Source: DAOTUL01 sp034437435
Lineage (GTDB): Bacteria > Chloroflexota > Anaerolineae > Aggregatilineales > Phototrophicaceae
Reading direction: 5' to 3'
Assembly (NCBI GenBank): GCA_964417785.1
Contig: CAYQJO010000271.1
Coordinates: 1 to 5,708 of the forward strand
Length of the DNA: 5,708 nucleotides
In this document: positions 1 to 5,708 of the stretch, in pieces
Position numbering within the stretch: position 1 is the first letter of the stretch
Layout: every line of letters begins with the position of its first letter
Notes under the pieces: model-generated
The model's database searches: none
What the model was told of the DNA's origin: nothing
The model's input: the letters and a program-made list of their open reading frames with translations, nothing else
Made by a program: the position numbers and the translations under genes

Positions 1-27
1 CAGAAGTCTAATCACAATGGGTGCGCG

Positions 28-381
28 ATGCTCAATCTACCCGAAACGGTTGCTCTACCCCTGAAAATGGACGACGGCGGCAACATCCGCGTCAGCGGCA
101 CGCGAGTCACGCTGCACACGCTCATCCACGCCTATCTTCAGAACCCGGACGCCGAAGCCATCCATAACGCTTTCCCGACCGTTCCACTGGCCGACGTCTA
201 CGCCGTCATCAGCTACTATCTCGCCAACCGCGAAGCCGTCGATGCCCACATGCGCCACATCGACGCCGAAGGCGACCGCTGGCGTGAATTCTGGGAATCG
301 CGTTATACACCGGAGCAAAAAGCCAGAACCCAAGAATTCCGTAGACTGATAGAAGAAAAACGTAAGGAACGGGAATCTTGA
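28..381 (+). CDS. DUF433 domain protein, probable antitoxin of a VapBC-like pair
   Basis: A 117-residue protein of the DUF433 family. Seen: a short N-terminal beta-type segment, then the family signature around residues 20-33 (IRVSGTRVTLHTLIHAYL, with the conserved G-T-R at 24-26). A small helical domain follows with FPTVPLADVYAVISYYL at 49-65, the usual end of the DUF433 fold. Residues 76-117 form a strongly charged, probably helical tail rich in R, E and K. Known: DUF433 proteins are small winged-helix-like proteins often encoded just before DUF5615 or other PIN-like genes, and were proposed as antitoxins. Inference: this one binds and neutralises the product of the next gene and may repress its own promoter. 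The reading frame is open back to base 1 without another in-frame start, so ATG at 28 is the only start visible. It has only a weak upstream ribosome site (GGGTG at 19-23), so an upstream start outside the window cannot be excluded. Family assignment is firm; the antitoxin role is not tested. Confidence 0.88.
   Translation: MLNLPETVALPLKMDDGGNIRVSGTRVTLHTLIHAYLQNPDAEAIHNAFPTVPLADVYAVISYYLANREAVDAHMRHIDAEGDRWREFWESRYTPEQKARTQEFRRLIEEKRKERES
364..368 (+). promoter_or_regulatory. Ribosome binding site for the DUF5615 gene
   Basis: AAGGA lies inside the 3' end of the DUF433 gene, 9 bases before the TTG at 378. It supports TTG as the true start and indicates that the two genes are translated from one message with coupled initiation. 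Confidence 0.6.
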
Positions 382-740
382 CCCGTTTCGCCACCGATGA
401 AAACTTCAACGGCCACCTTTTGGGCGGTATCCGCTTGCGACTGCCAGACCTGGATATTATTCGTGTACAGGATACGGAAATGTACCAGGCACCCGATCCC
501 AAACTTCTCGATTGGCTGGCAGGAGAAAACCGTGTACTGCTCACACACGATGCCAAGACCATGCCCGGTTATGTTTATGAGCGCGTTCGCGCCAGCTTAC
601 CTATGCCGGGTGTGATTTTGGTCCGCGAAACTGTCTCCATCGGTCGACTTCTGGATGAGCTTGAAGTCGTCCTGGGCGCTGGCAATCCAGAAGACTTCGC
701 CAACATCATTCGCCATATCCCGATAGGACAGACACAATAA
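378..740 (+). CDS. DUF5615 family PIN-like protein, probable toxin nuclease
   Basis: A 120-residue protein of the DUF5615 (Mut7-C-like) PIN-related family. Seen: the N-terminal motif FATDENF with D7-E8-N9, D26 after the second strand (DLDIIRVQD), D40 in APDPKLLDWL, the central LLTHDAKT (T56-H57-D58), and PGVILVRE near residues 77-84. These acidic positions match the family's predicted metal-binding nuclease centre, and the length is normal. Known: PIN-like proteins are Mg2+-dependent ribonucleases, and DUF5615 genes commonly follow DUF433 genes. Inference: the protein is an RNA-cleaving toxin held in check by the upstream product. The start is TTG at 378, because the stop of the previous gene (TGA 379-381) overlaps it in a TTGA arrangement, AAGGA sits 9 bases upstream, and the conserved DEN motif begins only six residues later. 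All recognisable acidic residues are present, so it looks intact. Its RNA target cannot be predicted from sequence. Confidence 0.87.
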   Translation: MTRFATDENFNGHLLGGIRLRLPDLDIIRVQDTEMYQAPDPKLLDWLAGENRVLLTHDAKTMPGYVYERVRASLPMPGVILVRETVSIGRLLDELEVVLGAGNPEDFANIIRHIPIGQTQ

Positions 741-766
741 CCTTTGCGCTCTCCGCGCCTTTGCGG
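741..766. repeat. Short intergenic CGCAAAGG-type repeat
   Basis: Directly after the DUF5615 stop, CCTTTGCG occurs at 741-748 and again at 758-765. A diverged middle unit separates them (minus strand reads CGCAAAGG, CGCGGAGAG, CGCAAAGG). The roughly 8-9 base periodicity, and the tail running into GGTTCA, resemble short degenerate intergenic repeats of the CGAAGG/CGCAAAGG kind that I recall from many bacterial genomes. The remainder of the gap (767-801) shows no gene. No intrinsic terminator is obvious for either converging gene; GCGC-TCTCC-GCGC (746-758) could form only a 4-bp stem without a T-run. Confidence 0.45.
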
Positions 767-801
767 TTCATCAACCCTTTCTCAACAAACCCGACTCGTT
801 T

Positions 802-2232
802 TCAAAACCCGCCAGTGATGTCGCCCGCGCCGTAAATCTTCCCCGGTTCGATCACCTGCGGCCCAACCGCCTCCACTGTCCCGATCAAGTCATATGTGGT
901 CGCCCCTGTGATCCGCACCGGCACAATCTCGCCCACTGGCAGTTCGCCCTCCACGATCACATACCCGTCAATTTCCGGCGCATCACGATAACTGCGCCCC
1001 AGGCTGAGCAAATCACCTGTTGGATGGCCGTCCTCGTCCTCGCCTTCACCGTGACCCTCCACCAGCACATCCAGCGTCTGTCCTACCAGCGCTTGGTTCT
1101 TCGCCAGACTGATGCCCTGCTGGAGTTCCATCAGCCGCTCATACCGCTCCTGCTTGACCTCATCCGGCACATGGTCCGGCAAATTCGCGCTCGGTGTGCC
1201 AATTTCATAGGAGTATTGGAACGCCCCCACTCGGTCGAATTGCAGATCGCGCACAAACTGCATCAGCGCCTCAAATTCCGCCTCCGTTTCACCCGGATAG
1301 CCCACAATGAACGTGGTCCGCACCGCCAGTTGCGGGATCGTCTCGCGCAGCCTGCCGATGGTCTCATACACCCATTCGACATTGGCCGGACGCTTCATCC
1401 GCTTGAGAACCTCCCGGTGGCCGTGCTGCAACGGAATATCCAGATAGGGCAGCACCTGCTCGTGCCGCGCCATCGTCTCCATCAGGTGCGGCGTCACATA
1501 ACCCGGATAGGCATACATAATCCGAATCCAGGGGATGCCCGGAGCCGCCGCCACGATCTCATCCAGTAAATGCGCCAGACCGTCCTTCAAACCCAGATCG
1601 TAACCGTAATCGGTGCTGTCCTGCGCGATGAGCATCACCTCGCGCACACCCATCGCCTGCAACCGGACTGCTTCCGCCACAATCGACTCCACCGGGCGGC
1701 TAACCGCCGTCCCCTTGATTTTGGGGATGGCACAGAACGCGCACGGTCGCCGGCAGCCATCCGCGATCTTGAGATAGGCGCTGGCCCCTTCCACGCTGGC
1801 CCGCAGCACGCCCCGCTCATCCAGACCGACCACATCCGCCTCCGTCGGCAGATGATACAGCGGTTGTGGGTGCTTCCGGTCCCGCAAACGCGCCACCAGA
1901 TCGAAAATGTCCATCCAGCGCCGGGTGCCGATCACACCGTCTAAACCCGGCACATGCTGCACCAGGTCCATGCCATACCGCTGCGACAGACAGCCAGCCG
2001 CGATCACCATCTGGTTGTCACTGCGTATCTCGACCAGTTCCTTCAGCGCGTCAATCGATTCCTGCTTGGCCGCGTCGATAAAGCCGCATGTATTCACAAT
2101 CAGCACCTCGGCCTCGTCTGGATCGCCCACACCGCGCATACCATTCTGCGCCAGCACCTGTGCCATACTCTCCGAATCAACCGTGTTCTTCGAACATCCC
2201 AGGCTCAACAGATAATACCGATTCTTCAACAT
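802..2232 (-). CDS. rimO: Ribosomal protein S12 (aspartate-C3) methylthiotransferase RimO
   Basis: A 476-residue radical-SAM methylthiotransferase that adds a methylthio group to a conserved aspartate of ribosomal protein S12, in the cytoplasm. Seen: an N-terminal UPF0004 domain with the three cluster cysteines C13 (LGCSKN), C49 (NTCGF) and C81 (AGCLSQRY). The radical-SAM motif follows at C160, C164 and C167 (GCRRPCAFCAIPKIKG), then the SAM-binding barrel with LIAQDSTDYG, DIPLQH (265-270) and FIVGYPGETE (308-317), and a C-terminal TRAM domain. GRSYRDAPEIDG at 412-423 is typical of RimO and separates it from the tRNA enzyme MiaB. All six cluster cysteines are present. The ATG start is supported by AGGAG 6 bases upstream and by the family-like N-terminus MLKNRYYLLSLGCSKN. 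An acidic stretch at residues 393-407 lengthens a TRAM-domain loop. It is the last minus-strand gene here, 97 bases after rnz, and converges on the DUF5615 gene. Confidence 0.96.
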   Translation of the reverse strand: MLKNRYYLLSLGCSKNTVDSESMAQVLAQNGMRGVGDPDEAEVLIVNTCGFIDAAKQESIDALKELVEIRSDNQMVIAAGCLSQRYGMDLVQHVPGLDGVIGTRRWMDIFDLVARLRDRKHPQPLYHLPTEADVVGLDERGVLRASVEGASAYLKIADGCRRPCAFCAIPKIKGTAVSRPVESIVAEAVRLQAMGVREVMLIAQDSTDYGYDLGLKDGLAHLLDEIVAAAPGIPWIRIMYAYPGYVTPHLMETMARHEQVLPYLDIPLQHGHREVLKRMKRPANVEWVYETIGRLRETIPQLAVRTTFIVGYPGETEAEFEALMQFVRDLQFDRVGAFQYSYEIGTPSANLPDHVPDEVKQERYERLMELQQGISLAKNQALVGQTLDVLVEGHGEGEDEDGHPTGDLLSLGRSYRDAPEIDGYVIVEGELPVGEIVPVRITGATTYDLIGTVEAVGPQVIEPGKIYGAGDITGGF

Positions 2233-2238
2233 CTCACA

Positions 2239-2243
2239 CTCCT
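2239..2243 (-). promoter_or_regulatory. Ribosome binding site of rimO
   Basis: AGGAG on the minus strand ends 6 bases before the rimO ATG. This is the strongest Shine-Dalgarno sequence in the window. It lies outside the hairpin at 2253-2310, so rimO can be translated independently of rnz. Confidence 0.75.
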
Positions 2244-2252
2244 ACACACCAA

Positions 2253-2310
2253 CAAAACCTCTACGGCTCACAACTGGGGCATTACCCACATCTTTTGTAT
2301 GCCGGTTTTG
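2253..2310 (-). other. Potential structured RNA element in the rnz-rimO spacer
   Basis: On the minus-strand RNA three nested helices are possible. The outer one pairs CAAAAC (2310-2305) with GTTTTG (2258-2253). The middle one pairs CGGCATACAA (2304-2295) with TTGTGAGCCG (2273-2264), with one A-A mismatch and one T-G wobble. The inner one pairs TGGG (2288-2285) with CCCA (2278-2275) around a TAATGC loop. A 5-base bulge (2263-2259) separates outer and middle helices. The wobble pair exists only on the minus-strand transcript, which fits an element acting in the rnz to rimO direction. It is not a classical terminator: after the middle helix comes TAGAGG, then only TTTT. It could be an attenuator, an RNA processing site, or chance. 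No convincing promoter was found in the 97-base spacer. Confidence 0.35.
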
Positions 2311-2329
2311 GCCTCAATAAATGCGCCAG

Positions 2330-3271
2330 TTACGACTCACTCTTGAGCGCCGTATCCCCCCGCCGGATGACAAAATGGTCCAGATCACGCACCACATATG
2401 CACCAGGGAAAGCCGCCTGCGCCTCGCGGATAATATCGCCCTCCGCATACCGCCGCGACACATGGTTAATCAGCAGCGACTTCACGCCCGCCGCCTGCGC
2501 CAGTTCCCCCGCCTGCCGCGCCGTCAAATGCCCGAACCGCTGCGCCTCCTCCGCCTCACTTTCGAGAAAAGTCGCCTCAATCACCAGCGTATCCGCGCCA
2601 TTCACATAAGGCCGCAGCTTTTCCGCATCGCCCGTATCGCCCACATACACAAACTTACAACCCTTAATCGCCTCACCCAGCACCATATCCGGCGTGATCG
2701 TCCGCCCATCCGCCAGCGTAATCGTCTCACCCTGGACCAGTTGCGACCGCTCCGGTCCCGCCGGGACGTTCAATTCCTCGGCCTTTTGCGCCAGAAATGG
2801 CCGCCGCGCCTTCTCCTCAAATATAAACCCGAAATTCCCCTTCCCCCGGTGGCTCACCGGAAAGGCACTCACCGTGTAGTCTTTGGCATCGTAAATCTTC
2901 CCCGGCTTTAGGTCGATCAGATGCAGCGGCATGGGTGTCTTCTCATTGCGCAGCACCACCTCATAAATCAGCGTATACACCCGCGCCAGTGCCGGACGCC
3001 CGCCCCAGATTTCGAGGTAGTCGACGGACTCCCAGCGTGCAAATGTCGAGATCAACCCACCCAGACCCAGAATATGATCCAGATGAGCATGGGTGAGCAG
3101 AATCCGGTTGAGCTTGCGAAAGCCGACCCCGCTGCGCAGAATCTGCCGCTGGGTGCCTTCGCCGCAGTCCACCAGATAGCGATGCTCACCAGCGATGACA
3201 ACACTGGACGATAGACCGCGATAGATAGACGGTGCCGCCGCCGATGTGCCGAGAAAGACGATTTCAAACAT
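2330..3271 (-). CDS. rnz: Ribonuclease Z (short form), tRNA 3' endonuclease
   Basis: A 313-residue short-form RNase Z of the metallo-beta-lactamase fold, which cleaves the 3' trailer from tRNA precursors in the cytoplasm, usually as a homodimer with two zinc ions. Seen: N-terminal MFEIVFLGTSAAAPS, DCGEGTQRQ (35-43), and the metal motif HAHLDH with H61, H63, D65 and H66. The remaining ligands appear as H141 (PVSHRG), D212 (YVGDTGD) and H270 (LINHVSRRY). H248 in FGHLTARQAG matches the conserved catalytic-region histidine. Spacing closely follows the Bacillus subtilis enzyme, and the region between about 150 and 180 (PFLAQKAEELNVPAGP) fits the family. Length is normal. The ATG starts only 2 bases after the glycosyltransferase stop and no Shine-Dalgarno sequence is visible, so translation is probably coupled to that gene. 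Nothing is missing or broken. It precedes rimO by 97 bases on the same strand. Confidence 0.96.
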   Translation of the reverse strand: MFEIVFLGTSAAAPSIYRGLSSSVVIAGEHRYLVDCGEGTQRQILRSGVGFRKLNRILLTHAHLDHILGLGGLISTFARWESVDYLEIWGGRPALARVYTLIYEVVLRNEKTPMPLHLIDLKPGKIYDAKDYTVSAFPVSHRGKGNFGFIFEEKARRPFLAQKAEELNVPAGPERSQLVQGETITLADGRTITPDMVLGEAIKGCKFVYVGDTGDAEKLRPYVNGADTLVIEATFLESEAEEAQRFGHLTARQAGELAQAAGVKSLLINHVSRRYAEGDIIREAQAAFPGAYVVRDLDHFVIRRGDTALKSES

Positions 3272-3273
3272 AA

Positions 3274-5280
3274 TCAGTTGACCGAAATGGTGTACAGAAA
3301 CAGTCGGGTACCGCGCACTGCGCCATCATGCAGCACCACCAGGCGTTCATCGCTGGTGTCCCGATATGCGCCAATAGAGATGACATACTCGCCTGCGGGC
3401 AGGGTAGCGGCCAGCGGAACATACGTCACCTGGATGAAGATGTCCCGGTTGCGCAATCCCGTTGGGTTCAGATTGAGAATATCGGCGTTCGCTGGTGGGC
3501 TGGCTCCCGGATCACCGAGGATGTGCGTAAAGAGTTGCAGGTCGCGGGGAACTTCACCGTCCACGCGCCAGTAGGTGACCAGCACGACCGTCTGTCCCGG
3601 TGTGTAGCGTTCAACCGGGTCAGCAGCGTAACCGAGCAGGGTCAGGTTATCACCAAACGCCACCGGTGTATTAACCCGCTCCTCCGGACTGCCGCCGGTT
3701 TCCGGTGCGAACCACACGGTCGAGTGCGCCGTGATCTGGCCCAGGTAATCCGCCAGTTCCTGCTCGACATCCAGAGTCAGGACGCTGGCATTCGGCAGGT
3801 CGTCGCCAGTCTGGTAGCGTCCCTGCTGCAACCATCGCGCCACCGCTGGATGCGCCTCCTCCACAACACCGGGATCAGGCAGCACAACCTGCTCGCGGTC
3901 GCCACCCTGTGTGAAAACCAGAGCGTTGTAGCAGTCCACATAGCGTACATCTGCATGTTTGTGGTTCAGCATCAGTTCGATGTACTGAGCGTCACTGAGA
4001 TTGGTGTCGGTGGGCATCTGAGCGACGCGCCAACCACACACAACGGTGGAGATTTCATCTGCCGTGCGGTCGATATGGTGTGCAAGCTGCCCGTGCCGGG
4101 TATAGAACGCCGCCTGCACTTCGGGCCGCTCCGGCCAGCGGGTGTAAAGATCGCCGATCATCCAGTAGGCGTTGGCGGCCAACAATGCCAGCAGACCCGC
4201 TCCTGCCAGCCAGCGTCCGTAGCGTGGCAGCGTATCTAGAATCGTGATAACGCCCAATCCGAAGAACAGACCAAAGAGCGGCAGTAGAGCGCTGTAGGCC
4301 GGGAAATGCGGCGCGTCAGCCGCCAGTAACGCGATGGGACTGAGTACTATCAGCGCCAGCAGCAGCAGTGTATGGCGTGGTTTGCGCCAGTCTGATGCCG
4401 CAGCGACGATGCCAACCGCTATCACAGCAAAGGTGATTGGGTCAAAGAGTGGGCGCTCCGGCAGATTATATAACGGGTTATTGTCGCCCAGCACAAACAG
4501 TCCGCCGAGGGCGCGTAGGGGATTCAAGGGTGATAACTCCAGGTCCGCCAGACGCCCCAACCCGGACATCTCCGGGATGCGCAGTGCTGAGATAAGATAA
4601 GGCATGCCAATAATAATGGTCAGCAGTAGTGCCAGACTGATATAGGTGTTGCGCCGCCGCGACATGGTACGCCGCCGGATCATATAAACGATGAACGCGA
4701 GACTGAAGACCAGCACCAGCAAACCGACCGGGTGGACGTAGAGGCCGAAGCCGAGCAGCACACCCAGAGCGGAGGCGGCGCTGGTGTTGTCGCCCCGTTT
4801 GCGCCGCCGACGGTAGATGGGTAAGGCCAGCGACAGCGCCAGCAGCACACCGGCCACCAGCACCGGCAGCAGGGTTTGTGGGATGATGTGGCGGGCCAGT
4901 AGATTCGGCCAGAATCCGACGAGCAGCACAGCCATGGCCGCCAATGCGCCAGTACGACCCAACAGGCGCAGCGCGACTGCGTAGACCAATGTCAGTGCGA
5001 CCAGATCGCTCCACACCGACAGCATGCGATAGCTCAGCATGCCGTCACCGATCAGCCAGGTCGTGAAGCCCAGTGCGATATGGTACAGTCCCTCGCGCCC
5101 CTCATCGCCGAGATCGTAGAAGACCTCAATGTTGCCGGACTGTGCGGCTTCGGCAATGCGGATGTTGGTGATTTCGTCATCATACAACGCTGGTGGCAGG
5201 GTGGTCAGGTCACGGGTGAGCAAGACGGCTCCCGCCAGCAGCAGCAGCAGCGCGAGTATGAAACTGAGCCTACTCGACAA
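3274..5280 (-). CDS. GT39-like polytopic membrane glycosyltransferase with C-terminal extracytoplasmic domain
   Basis: A 668-residue integral membrane protein of the GT-C/glycosyltransferase 39 (PMT-2, ArnT-like) type. Seen: a first membrane segment at about 6-22, then an outside loop with the catalytic-type acidic motif YDDE (D34, D35, E36). Around ten further hydrophobic segments lie between about 83 and 374, with positively charged inside loops such as RRRRKR (157-162) and RRRTMSRRR (202-210). Residues 375-668 are soluble. The last 130 residues (from about FGDNLTLLGYAADP, 542) resemble the beta-sandwich found at the end of many Chloroflexota GT39 proteins, with TYWRVDGEVPRDLQLFTHIL and LPAGEYVISIGAYRD. 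Known: such enzymes move a sugar from a polyprenyl-phosphate donor to an acceptor on the outer face of the membrane. Donor and acceptor here are unknown. The TTG start is chosen because GAAAGG lies 6 bases upstream, the membrane segment follows at once, and an in-frame stop lies upstream with no better start between. Five CTG codons encode the first leucine run. Confidence 0.82.
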   Translation of the reverse strand: MSSRLSFILALLLLLAGAVLLTRDLTTLPPALYDDEITNIRIAEAAQSGNIEVFYDLGDEGREGLYHIALGFTTWLIGDGMLSYRMLSVWSDLVALTLVYAVALRLLGRTGALAAMAVLLVGFWPNLLARHIIPQTLLPVLVAGVLLALSLALPIYRRRRKRGDNTSAASALGVLLGFGLYVHPVGLLVLVFSLAFIVYMIRRRTMSRRRNTYISLALLLTIIIGMPYLISALRIPEMSGLGRLADLELSPLNPLRALGGLFVLGDNNPLYNLPERPLFDPITFAVIAVGIVAAASDWRKPRHTLLLLALIVLSPIALLAADAPHFPAYSALLPLFGLFFGLGVITILDTLPRYGRWLAGAGLLALLAANAYWMIGDLYTRWPERPEVQAAFYTRHGQLAHHIDRTADEISTVVCGWRVAQMPTDTNLSDAQYIELMLNHKHADVRYVDCYNALVFTQGGDREQVVLPDPGVVEEAHPAVARWLQQGRYQTGDDLPNASVLTLDVEQELADYLGQITAHSTVWFAPETGGSPEERVNTPVAFGDNLTLLGYAADPVERYTPGQTVVLVTYWRVDGEVPRDLQLFTHILGDPGASPPANADILNLNPTGLRNRDIFIQVTYVPLAATLPAGEYVISIGAYRDTSDERLVVLHDGAVRGTRLFLYTISVN

Positions 5281-5290
5281 GGTATACCTT
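5279..5290. promoter_or_regulatory. 12-bp perfect palindrome over the glycosyltransferase RBS and start codon
   Basis: AAGGTATACCTT is its own reverse complement. On the minus strand it includes the GG of the Shine-Dalgarno sequence and the first two bases of the TTG start. It could act as a weak operator, or form an AAGG/CCTT stem hiding the ribosome site. One such palindrome is expected by chance in a window this size, so only its position is suggestive. Confidence 0.25.
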
Positions 5291-5292
5291 TC
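5287..5292 (-). promoter_or_regulatory. Ribosome binding site of the GT39-like gene
   Basis: GAAAGG on the minus strand, 6 bases before TTG at 5280. It decides the start of the glycosyltransferase, because no ATG or GTG lies between the upstream in-frame TGA (5316-5314) and the first membrane segment. Confidence 0.6.
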
Positions 5293-5326
5293 TTGTGACC
5301 GACTGGTGCGTCGTCAGGCAAATCGG

Positions 5327-5708
5327 TTATGCCCCGCCGAGTATATCATGAACGAGGGTTTGGGCATCCTCCAAAAAGACATCAGGGGAGTCATCACGGA
5401 CAAATTCCATCATGATGTTATGATCGCGCCCGGTGGTGCGGACCACATCGAGATAGGCTTTCCAGGTGTCAATGCCGTCGGCCAGCGGCAGCCGATCTTT
5501 GGAACCACCCGGTCCCCAGTAAAAGGTATGGACGGTTTCAAGCCAGGGCAGGACCGCTTTTAGTCCTTCAATGCGCTGTGCGACAGGGCTGGTCCGGTCG
5601 GGCTGCCAGAAGGTGCGTATACCTGGGTGATCGACCGCCTGGATCAGGCGCAACGCGGTGGCGTCGGTGTCGGTCAGGGTGTTGGGGTGGTATTCATAGC
5701 TGATGGTC
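5327..5708 (-). CDS. Sugar phosphate isomerase/epimerase-like TIM-barrel protein, C-terminal part
   Basis: The last 126 codons of a gene whose 5' end lies beyond the right edge. The frame stays open to base 5708, so the TTG at 5653 is an internal leucine and not a start. Seen: ISYEYHPNTLTDT, FWQPDRTS, the histidine motif ETVHTFYW, a DGIDTWKAYLDVV helix, and MMEFVRDDSPDVF with a likely metal-binding glutamate, followed by a short helical tail. This pattern matches the C-terminal half of the xylose-isomerase-like TIM-barrel family (AP endonuclease 2 / sugar phosphate isomerase superfamily). Members bind a divalent metal and interconvert small sugars or sugar derivatives; the substrate here is unknown. 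It ends 46 bases before the glycosyltransferase start on the same strand and may be co-transcribed with it. The visible part is intact, with a TAA stop at 5329-5327. The fold is confident; the precise function is not. Confidence 0.78.
   Translation of the reverse strand, partial: TISYEYHPNTLTDTDATALRLIQAVDHPGIRTFWQPDRTSPVAQRIEGLKAVLPWLETVHTFYWGPGGSKDRLPLADGIDTWKAYLDVVRTTGRDHNIMMEFVRDDSPDVFLEDAQTLVHDILGGA

Noticed and set aside
17..19. ATG upstream of the DUF433 gene
   Set aside because: It is in a different frame from the DUF433 protein, so it cannot extend it.
746..758. Possible intrinsic terminator GCGC-TCTCC-GCGC between the convergent genes
   Set aside because: Only a 4-bp stem and no following T-run on either strand.
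802..2232. MiaB (tRNA methylthiotransferase) as an alternative for the RimO call
   Set aside because: The C-terminal GRSYRDAPEIDG and N-terminal LGCSKNTVDSE are RimO-type.
2289..2317. Possible rimO promoter with TTGAGG as -35 box
   Set aside because: At the right spacing the sequence reads AAGATG, a poor -10 box; no convincing promoter.
1024..2346. Several + strand open frames (1024-1569, 1570-1944, 1954-2346) opposite rimO
   Set aside because: They are antisense to a clear RimO coding region, rich in H, R, Q and P as expected of shadow frames, and match no family I recognise.
2321..2911. 196-codon + strand open frame opposite rnz
   Set aside because: Antisense to RNase Z with all its metal ligands; very arginine-rich shadow composition.
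3328..4239. 303-codon open frame on the + strand opposite the glycosyltransferase gene
   Set aside because: No recognisable domain or protein-like pattern, and it lies wholly antisense to a well-supported membrane protein; it is a codon-bias shadow.
5236..5250. (CAG)5 run, and (CAG)4 at 4357-4368
   Set aside because: They encode leucine runs (CTG codons) in membrane segments of the glycosyltransferase, and need no other explanation.
5651..5653. TTG as start of the sugar isomerase-like gene
   Set aside because: The frame is open to the window edge and the upstream residues (ISYEYHPNTLTDT) belong to the family, so this is an internal leucine codon.

Overview
The window looks like ordinary chromosomal DNA from a moderately GC-rich bacterium. 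Chloroflexota, perhaps an Anaerolineae-like lineage, is the best guess. This rests on the style of the large GT39-type membrane glycosyltransferase with its C-terminal beta-rich domain, on the RimO and RNase Z sequences, and on the DUF433/DUF5615 pair, which is common in Chloroflexota and Cyanobacteria. This is an inference; no rRNA or other phylogenetic marker is present.

Layout. On the + strand at the left edge (28-740) lie two overlapping small genes: a DUF433 protein and a DUF5615 PIN-like protein. Together they look like a VapBC-type toxin-antitoxin module. A 61-base gap (741-801) separates them from a convergent series of four minus-strand genes and holds a short CGCAAAGG-type repeat. 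Read right to left, the minus-strand genes are: the 3' end of a sugar phosphate isomerase/epimerase-like TIM-barrel protein (runs off the right edge), a 668-residue GT39-like membrane glycosyltransferase (TTG start), ribonuclease Z (rnz), and the ribosomal protein S12 methylthiotransferase (rimO).

The minus-strand genes are closely packed (46, 2 and 97 bases apart) and could be one transcript. The glycosyltransferase and rnz are almost certainly co-transcribed, because only 2 bases separate stop and start and rnz has no visible Shine-Dalgarno sequence. rnz (tRNA 3' maturation) and rimO (ribosomal protein modification) share a translation theme. The two upstream genes concern sugars and the cell envelope, so the set is not a single pathway. 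The 97-base rnz-rimO spacer can fold into a three-helix imperfect hairpin on the minus-strand RNA, and is the most unexplained non-coding signal here.

No tRNA, rRNA, CRISPR array, transposase or integrase was seen. I see no clearly new system. The items most worth checking are the TA-like pair, the rnz-rimO hairpin and the intergenic repeat.
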